Origin: Rhizoclosmatium globosum
Lineage: Eukaryota; Chytridiomycota; Chytridiomycetes; Chytridiales; Chytriomycetaceae
Reading direction: 5' to 3'
DNA length: 15,711 nucleotides
Assembly (NCBI GenBank): GCA_002104985.1
Contig: MCGO01000407.1
Location: 1 to 15,711, forward strand
Below are positions 1-10,016 of this stretch, in pieces. Under the pieces are notes generated by a model, which was given only the letters and a program-made list of their open reading frames with translations, was not told the DNA's origin and did not search any database. Every line of letters starts with the position of its first letter. Positions within the stretch are counted from its first letter, which is position 1. Position numbers and translations under genes: made by a program.

Positions 1-2
1 AC

Positions 3-841
3 CTTCCAACACACGATCTCGTTCCACAAGACTGGACTGCATGCACGTTTCACACATCGCGTCCTTCCCTGCAACCAACAAACGCAGCAATATCCGGATC
101 TACTTCAAAAGCGAAGTTCTATCCATGTTGTCAACAAGACATGACGTCTCCTGGGTGCCGAGTCGGTCCACATGTGTTCAAGGAGACTGCGTGGAAGGAC
201 TTGAATGCTCGAATTCCGTTCATTATGTTACCTGAAGAGTCGGAAGGGCGGAAGAAGATTGTTGGTGTGGATTGTGAAATGAGTTATACCACTGGTGGAA
301 TGGAGGTCACGCGAGTTACGATTGTGGATGTTTTGGATGGTGGACGAGTTGTTTTGGATGAGCTTGTCAAGCCGCGATTTCCTGTGTTGGATCTGAATAC
401 AGAATGTGAGTGGGTTCAGTTGTTGATCACGGTTTGGGTTAAACGTAAAAAAAAATAGTTTCGGGAATCACGTCGCTCTCGTCTGCGAAATTCACGCTTC
501 CTCAACTTCATATGCATCTTGGAACTATACTGTCGCGGGCTACGATTTTGATTGGACATGGACTTGAGAACGACTTGATTGCGCTTCGATTGATCCATGA
601 TCGCGTTATTGATACGTGTGTTCTCTTTCCGCGCGCTCAACCTCCTGCTGCGAGTAACCCTCAAGGAACTATTTGGAAACATTCGCTCAAGATGTTGGTG
701 GAAAAAGTTCTTGGACGGAGGATTCAGGCTTTGGGTGGGGAGGACTCTCGGGATGATAGTGCTGAAGATGCGAGAGGGGCTGTGGAGCTTGTGTTGGAGT
801 ATTTGAAGGTGCAGCAAAAGGGAGGTGTTATTTCTTATTAA
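3..841 (+). CDS. RNA exonuclease, REX1/REX3-like (5' partial, 2 exons visible)
   Basis: Role (family knowledge): a DEDDh 3'-5' exonuclease trimming structured RNAs such as 5S rRNA, tRNA and snRNA precursors. The frame is open from base 3, so the start lies outside the window. Exon a is 3-405, the intron 406-459 (54 nt, GTGAGT...TAG) and exon b 460-841, ending in TAA; the join restores the family's LNTEFSGIT segment. Visible parts: a zinc-binding-like CCQQD...SPGCRVGPHVF stretch (126-185), ExoI VGVDCEM (~265), ExoII GHGLENDL (~555) and ExoIII DDSAEDARGAVEL (~750). Oddity: the family usually reads HDSxEDA at ExoIII; here the catalytic His position is Asp (RDDSAEDA), reachable from His by one base change. 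It converges on the kinase relic 131 bp downstream. The family assignment is secure; the exact REX paralogue is not. Confidence 0.9.
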
Positions 842-972
842 GTTGTACAAGAATAATAGACTCAAAGAGTTCAGGTATCTCAATACCTTTCACTGACTAG
901 AAAATATCGAAGAAAATATGAAAATGTATTTATCATCAGCTATTAGGAAAATGATGGCATTTCGGCAAAATT

Positions 973-1811
973 TTAATCCCAACTGACGATTTCCTTATCT
1001 ATTTCAATAAATGAAGGGCGTTCTGATTCATTTTGACTCCAACAGCGTTGAATCAAATTCCAAGCCTCATCTGACATTGGATCAGCCGCCGTAGCACATA
1101 AGGGAGATCCCATTCTAGACGGACGATCTCCAGATTGAATCCAAACGCTTGTAATCATTGGCTCGTATTCCCCCTCCCCCTCAAAAGGCCAGTGGCTTGT
1201 CAGAATATTGTACATGGTCATTCCAAAACTATAGACGTCATACTTTGTGGTAGGTAAAATATCCACGTTTCATAGCTTCTGGAGGCATAAACATTATATG
1301 ACCACGGATATTATGTTGATGTTGGTCGTCAGCTTCTAAAGGTGTCCAGCCAAACGAAAGCTCGTGAGGACAGCTCGCTGATCGTTTGGGTCTGAAATAG
1401 TTAGAGACATATTTGTCAAATAGTACGCCACTTACGAAGACAAATATTGTCTGGCATTAAGTTACGATGAATTATAGGTGGGTTCAGGGAATGTAAGTAC
1501 ACAAACGCCCTTGCTATATCGCGTAACCAAGTGGTACGCAATTTGAATGATGGTTTATCTACGCAGTGAATGAACCAATATAGGTTGTTTTCCAGAAGTT
1601 CAGTCACAAGGACTGGATGTCCAGTCAACGGATCCATAGCCATTCCCAAATACTTGACAATATTTTGATGACTCAGACTTCTTCCTATGATTGCTTCCTT
1701 GTATATCATATTCAATTCATAGTTGTCAACCATCTTGACAGCGACTTCTTGGTCATCAAGTGTTCCAACACGCACCTTACTAAACCCGCCGATTCCGAGT
1801 ATTCGGTTACT
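973..1811 (-). pseudogene. Decayed TKL protein kinase domain
   Basis: Read on the minus strand, this shows a whole kinase domain in order: glycine loop GIGGFSKV (~1795-1772), VAVK, then KEAIIGRSLSHQNIVKYLG, then HRNLMPDN (~1455), a DFG region, MPPEAMKRGY, DVYSFGMTMYNIL and the RCW...RPSF end, with its stop at 973. An intron after NICL (GTAAGT...TTTCAG, about 1436-1392) matches the intron of the neighbouring kinases. It is broken: HRDLKPDN has become HRNLMPDN (catalytic Asp to Asn, Lys to Met), the DFG Asp reads as Ser, and the frame shifts near the DFG segment (~1360, beside an in-frame TAG) and again before DVYSFG (~1262). There is no ATG ahead of the glycine loop; the frame runs back into the 67-bp duplication shared with the kinase upstream. 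It therefore looks like the second half of a former two-kinase protein, now dead. Confidence 0.85.
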
Positions 1812-1953
1812 AATTTCTACAGAGATACGTGTTCTTGAAATGTCTGCTATGTTTTTTTCGTTAAGGTAGCTTGGAACGAATTTCTACAGAGATACGTGTT
1901 CTTGAAATGTCTGCTATGTTTTTTTCGTCAAGTAGCTTGGAACGAATTTCTAC
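1812..1953. repeat. 66/67-bp tandem duplication at the junction of two kinase domains
   Basis: Two adjacent copies, 1812-1878 (67 bp) and 1879-1944 (66 bp), begin with AATTTCTACAGAGATACG and are followed by a third partial copy (AATTTCTAC, 1945-1953). They differ at only a few positions near the end (GTTAAGGTAGC against GTCAAGTAGC). On the minus strand each encodes DEKNIADISRTRISVEI or a close variant. The matching codons are 67 bp apart, so the duplication changes the frame and brings in the TAA that ends the upstream kinase gene at 1861. Confidence 0.9.
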
Positions 1954-2862
1954 AAAATTCGGCCGGTTCTCAATGGTTTTGCTCCAACAGCGCTGAATCA
2001 GTGTCCACGCTGTGTCTGTTATGGGGTCAGCCTCTATCTTATAACCACTGGTTCCGTTCCTGGGAGGTCGGTCGTCATGTAAAATCCAGCCTTTGACGAT
2101 TTCATGTGCATAAAGCATGTCTTCCCCTTCAAAAGGCCAATGGCGAGTCAGAATAAAGTACATGGTCATCCCAAAACTGTACACATCATATGGGGTAGAT
2201 GCCTTGTATCCTCTAGAAAAACATTCTGGCGGTGCAAATAAAATATGTCCATGTTTTGGCATATTCCGCTTTGTGGAGTAAGTGTACGTTGACAAATTCG
2301 TGCTTCGACCAAAATCGGCGAGAACGGCTCGTTGATCAATAGGGTCTGCAGCCCAAATTTGATATTAGTGAGGTGCCAAAAGAGTTTGTTCAAACCTACG
2401 TATCAAAACATTATCTGGCTTAAGATCACGATGAATAATGGGAGGACGCTGCTCATGTAAAAAGTTTAAAGCCTCTGCTATGCCGAGCAGCCATTCTATG
2501 CGTGTATCATTTGGTGGTGGTGACATTTTGCGGTCTAAAGCGTCGTAAATACTTGGTCCAAGACGCTCAAAGACGAGGATCGGCTGCTTGTTTAACGGAT
2601 CGCGTTCAATAGCCAAGAGTTTGACAATATTTTTGTGCCGGAGCTCTGTTGCAATAACCGCCTCTTTCATGATTTCATCGAGCAGTTTCTCAATATCCTT
2701 GCCTCCGTCATTCTTGAAAGTTTTGATAGCAACTTGTAGACCATTGTATGTTCCTGCATATACATCTCCGTGAGCACCATGTCCAAGGGCGCTGCTTCGG
2801 TCAACTTCTAGCTTGGTTGCGCTTCCTCCCATGTTGAAGGAAAACCGCTGGAAAAAACGCAA
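1861..2862 (-). CDS. TKL-type protein kinase, about 315 aa, 2 exons
   Basis: Ser/Thr (or dual) protein kinase of the tyrosine-kinase-like group. Exon 1 is 2862-2400, the intron 2399-2346 (54 nt, GTAGGT...CTGCAG, phase 1) and exon 2 2345-1861 (TAA). All catalytic landmarks are present: glycine loop GHGAHGDV (residues 27-34), VAIK with Lys47, a helix-C Glu in MKEAVIATELRH, HRDLKPDN with Asp146, DFG at 165-167, APPE at 192-195, DVYSFG, and the RCW...RPNF end typical of TKL kinases. No signal peptide, membrane segment or accessory domain is seen. An internal Met at codon 11 could also start it. The last ~20 codons come from a 67-bp tandem duplication, so the present stop may be recent and the gene may once have run on into the decayed kinase domain downstream. 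Substrate unknown. Confidence 0.88.
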
Positions 2863-3193
2863 AAAGCATACTTTTAATTAAGTTTTCTTAACATAGTTCT
2901 TGCATTCACTTTGAACGAATCAGTCAACAGGCGGTCCTCGATATTCGTAGAGGATGTTAGGATTGAATTTTGCTTTGGCTTAGGGTAACCCTAATCAGAG
3001 AGTGAAAATAGTGAGTATTTAGTGAAAAGGATTCTCAAGGAGCTGTTACTTGTGTTGATGTTTTTAAGCTGCAAGCAAAAGGGCTTTCTAGTATTAATAC
3101 AGCTTACCACTGTTACCTTATTGTTGCTTCGCTTCATTTTAAAGGCCTTTTATTGCTGTTGGAAGCGCCAAAAGGAGTCTGGACTTTAGTTGG
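2863..3193. other. Intergenic stretch with a short telomere-like palindrome
   Basis: No coding segment is supported. It probably holds the promoter of the minus-strand kinase (start at 2862). The only notable item is TTAGGGTAACCCTAA at 2980-2994: two telomere hexamers head to head around a 3-base centre. Confidence 0.5.
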
Positions 3194-3590
3194 AACACGA
3201 CAGTAACGATCATCCCAAACGAAATCATTGGCGAAAGAGCTGCTAATGTAGTGCATTGCGAAAAGTACGAGGAAACCAAAGCTGCAGTCAGGACGTTCAG
3301 AAGGGGTCAAGCGGACACAAGTCCGACACTATCGACATTTGCAGCTATGTAGAAGGAGGCCGAGATAAGCGCCGACCTCAGGCATCCAAACATAGTCACT
3401 TTCTGGGGAAAAGCGACTGATTCTCTTTATTCTGTTGGGAACAAGTGTATTTGATGCACTTTCATTTCAGAAGAACCTGCACCACCAAAAGACCTCAGCT
3501 TAAAGCGGCTGCTTGAAACGGCATTGGCACTAAAGTAACTTCACGAACAAGAAATGCCTATTGTTCATCGTGATCCGAGGCCGTAAAAAT
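3194..3590 (+). pseudogene. TKL kinase relic, N-terminal lobe to catalytic loop
   Basis: Plus-strand conceptual translation tracks the first exon of the kinase-Sel1 gene at 7531: TVTIIPNEIIGERAANVV matches its start and glycine loop, AVRTF its VVVKTF, KEAEISADLRHPNIVTFWG its KEAHMSAKLRHPNIVNFWG (~3355-3410), then LHEQEMPIVHRDPRP its LHQQDPPIIHRDLKP (~3538-3583). At least four in-frame stops (after TFAAM, after GNKCI, in ALK*LHEQ and after DPRP) and a missing stretch after the FWG motif show it is dead. The glycine loop is lost (GERAANVV) and the catalytic loop reads HRDPRP. The second exon was not found. It has the same strand as the gene at 7531 and is an old duplicate of it or of its ancestor. 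Confidence 0.85.
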
Positions 3591-3683
3591 GAAGAATGTA
3601 CGATGTAACTGTTTTATTCTTTATGAGGCCTCTGTTAAAACTATTTTCTGAATCTCTGGCAAACAAGCTATGTATCCATGAAC

Positions 3684-4615
3684 TTAATCCTGCTTGAATT
3701 CGGAGGCAGCCTGGGAAGCCTTCGTCTTGATCTATCAATGCCTGTTAGTCCAACCAAGCCAATTGATTCAATGAGTAAAATCGCACCTTTCCAATGGTGG
3801 AATCAACAAGCGATTCTTCAGCCAGCAAGAAAGGCTCGAGAATCTTGTGGTAAATCAAGTTCGCACCGTCAAACTCTGTAAGGTAAACGACAAAGACGGC
3901 CTTGAGAGCGTAGTAGTATGGAACCCAGTACAACAATGGATCCGAGAATACTTCAATGAGAGTCTTCAGGGTGGGACAGATTAGTTGTGTGAGTGGGGGA
4001 TAGAATACAGAGAATTCAAAGAGGGAAACTCACCATGAATCCAAATACGCACCAATATGTCAACCATTTTGTGTTTTCCTCCTTATCGTGCTTCTCGATT
4101 GCTTTGAAGGATTGGTATGCGGGCCTGATTTGTTTTTGATTTTTGGAGAGGGAAACCAATTTAGCAACTGTCAAGTTCTCCAAGTTCGCAGTTCACATCC
4201 ATTCTTGAAGATCCATGCAGAGATCCACCAATCCAACTCCGTCGAAAGAGAAGACTGAATCGAAACAGAACCAACACTAACCAAACAACACCGTGCAAAG
4301 TTGCAATCAAATCACCAAAGATGTTGAAGAAAAGAAAGACGGACAACATGGACAGGATTCCTCCAACCAAATGCGTCTTTGGAATGTTGGTTTTCTGGTA
4401 TGTGGATTCGGGTGAGAAGAGTGTTTCAAGAAGGTGGGTGAGAGTGAGGGTGGGTTACCTTCTCAAGCTCAACTGCGAGTGGGTACTTGGACAGCTGCTT
4501 GTCGAATTTGACGAGGTACACTGTGGTTACAGCCAGAGGTTAGTTGGATACAGTCGAGTGAGATGAGGTTGTGCGATGAGATTGTGCGATGAGAACCTTG
4601 GATTTGATCGGCCAT
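3684..4615 (-). CDS. Yop1/REEP (TB2/DP1/HVA22) ER-shaping protein, copy A, 169 aa
   Basis: Members of this family bend ER membrane into tubules with two hydrophobic hairpins and a C-terminal amphipathic helix. Six exons, all phases consistent: 4615-4597, 4520-4459, 4394-4282, 4124-4034, 3963-3787, 3731-3684 (TAA). The protein begins MADQIQVYLVKFDKQLSKYP; hairpin 1 is about 36-65 (VFLFFNIFGDLIATLHGVVW), followed by [20 protein letters not shown], hairpin 2 about 86-123 (including SDPLLYWVPYYYALKAVF), then the family's GANLIYHKILEPFLL, ending KQD. Length is normal for fungal Yop1 (~170-180 aa). The first intron (4596-4521) has an unusual donor, GTTCTC, and contains a 13-base direct repeat (GATGAGRTTGTGC, 4563-4593). 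All five intron positions match copy B, so the two are tandem duplicates. Regulation is not visible. Confidence 0.9.
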
Positions 4616-4770
4616 TACTATGGTTTTTGCGATAAACTTATTCAAAAGAAATACAGCACAAGAAATGTCATGTTTCGATTTTAAGAACTGATACAAATTG
4701 AAATTAATAAACAGATGGATGAATAGATGGATGACGGCTGCTGGAAATCACACGTTCGGTCAAGGGAAAT

Positions 4771-6007
<1,237 letters not shown>

Positions 6008-6756
6008 TTTGTGTGGGTGTTTTTTCGCAACTCAAATGGCATCTCTTGCTCCTTCGAAACATGTTCTGGGCGAGAGGCGACACTCTTTTAATCGTTCAAA
6101 TCAAATCGTGGAAATCGATAGCTTTTGGCTCGCGATAAGGACCAAGTGGGAGGCCTAACCCAATTAAGAGTTGCGAATCAGGGTTAACAGTTGCTCAAGA
6201 AGTACTTTGACGGTCGATCAATTCGTCATTCGCTGGTGCTGTGTTATTTAGTATGTCGTCTGTCTTTGAATGGGGTGTATTGATTTATTAATACCTCCAG
6301 AGATCAACGCTGCAGTCAACTCATCTGGCAAGCGTTACGCTCGCATCCGATCAAATAAGAACTATGCCGTCAATTTCTTTGCGGAACGCTGATAGGGCTC
6401 TGTTATTTGCTCGTTAGCCGTCTGTTCCCAAGTTCTCGTTTTCGATGAGTTTCGTCAGGTTAGAAGTTCAACGGATGGGTCTATCGAGTTCAGATAAATA
6501 GACACTGGCAGAAATTACAGAGGCGTAAACTGGTTGACGGTGGATGTATGGACAGGATGAGAAATGCAGACTTTGCAACCACTGGTTTAAGCAAAAGGTT
6601 GCAGTTCGGAGAGAAGGAATTTAGTTTAGAAGCAGTCAGCCGAGCTGGATGTTTCTTAGGGGTAACGTGGACTTTACGTATTCATATTTGATAGTCTTCA
6701 GAGTTGATTTCAATTGTGATGCAATTGTGATGCTTTCTGCCGTCCCTTCCTTAACT
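6008..6756. other. Intergenic stretch without a supported gene
   Basis: It lies upstream of Yop1 copy B and should hold its promoter. Open frames here are short and show no recognisable family. A small cluster around 6711-6735 repeats the ATTGTGATGC motif, which also occurs inside the neighbouring inverted-repeat arm. Confidence 0.5.
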
Positions 6757-6944
6757 CTTACAGCTGTTTGCAAAACTAATGAGCCACCCCCAACTTTTGA
6801 AGGTGGAAAAGTGATGTAATTTTGATGTAAAACAGATGAATAAAGCCTCATCTCCTAATGCAAAAGTGATGCAATTCTGTGTAAAAAATAACGGGCTTTG
6901 GCCTACGTGACACTCTATCTCTTTGGCCATGTGTAATACATGTG
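6757..6944 (+). repeat. Left arm of a long inverted repeat
   Basis: Pairs with 7232-7419 without any gap (paired coordinates always sum to 14176). The outer 126 bases (6757-6882 against 7294-7419) differ at one position only; the inner ~60 bases have decayed to roughly two-thirds identity. Within the arm AAAAGTGATG occurs twice (about 6807 and 6863). Confidence 0.92.
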
Positions 6945-7231
6945 ACACTTGTGATATGTGAACGGGGGAACGGGTTCCTTTCAAGTGCTCAACTCACTCA
7001 AATCTGAACTTACAATCTAAACACTTTCAATTATACAGAGCGATATGCACCAACAGGCAGCATATTTAGAGGGACTGCTTTAAAAACAAGATCGGGTATT
7101 TTTAAACTGATGAATGAGCCTTAACCACTCAATATTTCCCTCTTTCACTTGAACAATCATATAAAAAATGTTTGAATGAGTAAAAATTGTAGTTGAGAGT
7201 TGTTGAGTTGAGGTAACACTCAGATGAATCG

Positions 7232-7419
7232 CACGTGTATCACACACTGCCAAGGTAGCAGGATGTCACGTGCACTAAAGCCTGCTATCTTTTACACAGA
7301 ATTGCATCACTTTTGCATTGGGAGATGAGGCTTTATTCATCTGTTTTACATCAAAATTACATCACTTTTCCACCTTCAAAAGTTGGGGGTGGCTCATTAG
7401 TTTTGCAAACAGCTGTAAG
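7232..7419 (-). repeat. Right arm of the inverted repeat, upstream of the kinase-Sel1 gene
   Basis: Reverse complement of 6757-6944. It ends about 110 bases before the ATG of the kinase-Sel1 gene, so it probably contains that gene's promoter or 5' leader. Its outer end carries CTGTAAGA at 7413-7420, a good 5' splice-site match, and an ATG at 7325 opens 30 codons up to that site; a 5' exon is possible but no phase-consistent acceptor was found. Confidence 0.92.
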
Positions 7420-7530
7420 AGAAGGATGAAAACTTATGACTTCAACGCATTTAATAAAGTTAGACAATTAAATAGAAATAACGCGAGAGATCTTCTTATA
7501 ATTGCTCGTTTTCTTTGCTTCAAATTGAGA

Positions 7531-9429
7531 ATGCTCGGAGTGGGCTCAACATTGACAATCAACCGCACGTCTGTCGTCGGAAGAGGCGGTTACGGTGTGG
7601 TGTATGCAGGTACATATGGTGACAGCCAAGTGGTTGTCAAGACCTTTGACTGGGGAGGCAGGAGCGATCAGCGGCTGCTCGAGGCCTTCAACAAGGAAGC
7701 CCATATGAGCGCCAAACTCAGGCATCCGAACATTGTCAACTTTTGGGGAACAGCTACTGATCCAACGATGGGACAAGTGCTGATCTTTGAGCGGATGGAG
7801 ATGAGTCTCCAGGATGCGATTCGGGAGGAACCATTTCCTGCAACGGATCTTCGATACAAGTGGCTTCTTGGCATTGCACGCGCGTTTGAGTACCTCCATC
7901 AGCAAGATCCGCCTATTATCCATCGCGATCTCAAGCCTGATAATGTGTTGATCAGTAAGTTATCGCATTTTCCCCTGCTCTCATTCTCACTCATTTGTTG
8001 CAGACCCAAGCGATAAACGTGCTATTCTTGCGGACTTTGGACTTACTACAATGGCATCATCACACACAACCTACTCCAAAAATCAAGGCCCAATTACAGG
8101 GCATATTTTCTTTGCACCACCAGAAGCTATGGAAAAAAAGTACAAGCCATCAATAACATATGATGTCTTTAGCTTTGGCATGACTATGTACTATGTCATG
8201 ACACGTCATTGGCCTTTTGAAGGTGAAGAGTTGAATCAAACAATTATTTCCATTAGGATGCAAAACGGCATCCGTCCAGACAGACATGGTCATCCAAACT
8301 GTGATCACAAAGCAGATTTGGTTTCTGAACAAGTATGGGAACTGATTCAATGGTGTTGGGACCAATCAGAAACGAAGAGGCCTTCATTTGCAATGATATA
8401 TTCAAACATTCAAGGATGGGGGTGTCCTTTAGAATCAGTAACAACAAGAATGTCTTCTTTGGCAATCTCTGTAAATGAATGTGGTGAGGAAATTCATCAG
8501 GGGTTTTCTTGTACTCACTGTAAAACTCAGAAATGTGGGTTGATTCTGGTGTTCAGCTCTTTGCCAAAGAAGAGTATCTCAAAGCTGTAGAATTCTTTAT
8601 GAAAGCAGCAGCCCAAGGATATGCAGAAGCTCAATGTTATTTTGGATTTTGTTATGAGAATGGAAATGGAGTTGGGCAAGACTATAGTGAAGCTGTTTTG
8701 CAGTATCAGAAAGCTGCAGAACAAGACCATACAAGAGCACAATTTAATTTGGGACTCTGTTATGAGCATGGAAAGGGGGTTGCACAAGACTATAAAATTG
8801 CGGTGGTGTGGTATCAGAAAGCTGCAGACCAAGGATATGCTAAAGCTCAATGTAATTTGGGATTTTGTTATGAAAATGGTAAAGGAGTTATGCAAGACTA
8901 TAGTGAAGCTGTTTTGTGGTATCAGAAAGCAGCAGACCAAGGATATGCAGCAGCTCAATGTAATTTGGGATATTGTTATGAGAATGGTGAGGGGGTTGTG
9001 CAAGACTATAAGAATGCTGTAATGTGGTATCAGAAAGCTGCAGACCAAGGGCATATAAGAGCTCAATGTCATTTGGGATTTTGTTATGAGACTGGTGAGG
9101 GGGTTGTGCAAGACTATAAGTATGCTGTGGTGTGGTATCAGAAAGCTGCAGACCAAGGACATATAAGAGCTCAACTTAAACTGGGATTTTTCCATGAGAA
9201 TGGTCAGGGAGTTGAACAAGACTACAAGAATGCTGTGATGTGGTATCAGAAAGCAGCAGATAAAGGGCTTGCAGAAGCTCAATTTAATTTAGGAAATTGT
9301 TACAAGAATGGTCAGGGAGTTGAACAAGACTACAAGAATGCTGTAATGTGGTATCAGAAAGCAGCAGATCAAGGATATGCAAGTGCTCAATCAGCTCTGA
9401 TAAGGTCAAAAACATGTTGCATTATGTAA
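7531..9429 (+). CDS. TKL protein kinase fused to Sel1 repeats, CaaX end, 600 aa
   Basis: Signalling kinase with a protein-interaction repeat domain. Exons: 7531-7954, 8004-8483, 8531-9429 (TAA); introns 7955-8003 (49 nt, phase 1) and 8484-8530 (47 nt, GTGAGG...CTCAG). The second intron is inferred because the kinase and Sel1 parts lie in different frames; 8471-8556 (GTAAAT...TTCAG) also joins them in frame. Kinase: glycine loop GRGGYGVV (17-24), VVVK Lys37, HRDLKPDN Asp133, DFG 152-154, FAPPEAM, DVFSFGMTMYYVM and WCW...RPSF, all intact. From ~residue 303 come seven full 36-residue Sel1 repeats (pattern AQxNLGxCYENGxGVxQDY, then WYQKAADQGYA) plus partial ends. The last four residues are CCIM, a good farnesylation (CaaX) box. 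The start ATG at 7531 was chosen to match the N-termini of sibling kinases. AATAAA overlaps the stop codon. Confidence 0.88.
8615..9390 (+). repeat. 108-bp coding tandem repeat (Sel1 units)
   Basis: Seven units of 36 codons with very similar DNA, for example repeated TGGTATCAGAAAGC and CAAGACTA(T/C)AAGAATGCTGT. Units near 9210-9390 are close to identical, which points to recent unit duplication or conversion. The long open frame on the opposite strand is a by-product of this repetition. Confidence 0.85.
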
Positions 9430-9433
9430 TAAA
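9428..9433 (+). promoter_or_regulatory. AATAAA polyadenylation signal, overlapping the stop codon
   Basis: AATAAA shares two bases with the TAA stop of the kinase-Sel1 gene. It predicts a very short 3' UTR. Confidence 0.45.
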
Positions 9434-10016
9434 GAATTTATATACTCTTGGGTTTTATCCTATTCTCCAGAGTTAGGAGTTTCAATCAAAGGGGATATAC
9501 TGCTGGAACGTTCCCCAGTTCACTCCAAAGTTGAACCAAAGGTTTTGTTTTTGGTTTAGTTATTGAGTTCTATACTCTCAAGGGTACAGCAAAGGAGTTG
9601 CCAAATCACAAAAAGGTGAGGAAATGGCAAAATAAATAGTCACCCCTCCTTCCAAGGTCGCCACTCAAGCAGTAGGGTTAGGATTAAGGAAATTTTTTGT
9701 CTTCAAACAGATACAGTGTGTATGGAGGCAACATCAAGACAACAGTCGCAGCCTACAGTGCTCTTAGGGTTCTATACTGTTGGATCAACAAGAGTTCAAG
9801 TTAAAAGACGAGAACGAGAAGATGGATCAAGAAGAAAGGTATGAATCAAGCGAGAACAGGAGTAGTGAGGTGAAATTTCGGAGGGTGAGCGAGAGTGGGT
9901 CAATGAATGATATTCCATGCTTTTTGGAAGTGTTGGACCTGAGGTTGATGGGTTACTCAGGGGTGGGTGGTTGTAGATCAAGTTTGGAAATGTTGGTGTT
10001 GGTGTTGTGTGAGCTG
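9434..10016. other. Intergenic stretch; possible first exon of the recombinase gene at 9822-9838
   Basis: No family is recognisable. A weak telomere-like GGGTTAGG occurs near 9674. ATG GAT CAA GAA GAA AG at 9822-9838 followed by GTATGA could be a short first exon: joined to the acceptor at 10628 it restores the frame of the zinc-finger exon (MDQEERSKVECP). Phase agreement alone is weak support. Confidence 0.3.

Noticed and set aside
7325..7414. Extension of the kinase-Sel1 protein upstream to the inverted-repeat arm
   Set aside because: The frame is open, but sibling kinases start only some 15-25 residues before the glycine loop and no phase-0 acceptor connects this segment to the kinase exon.
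8527..9282. A 251-codon open frame on the minus strand with a repeated hydrophobic pattern
   Set aside because: It lies exactly opposite the Sel1 repeats and its periodicity mirrors their 108-bp unit. The plus strand encodes a recognised domain; the minus frame is a by-product.
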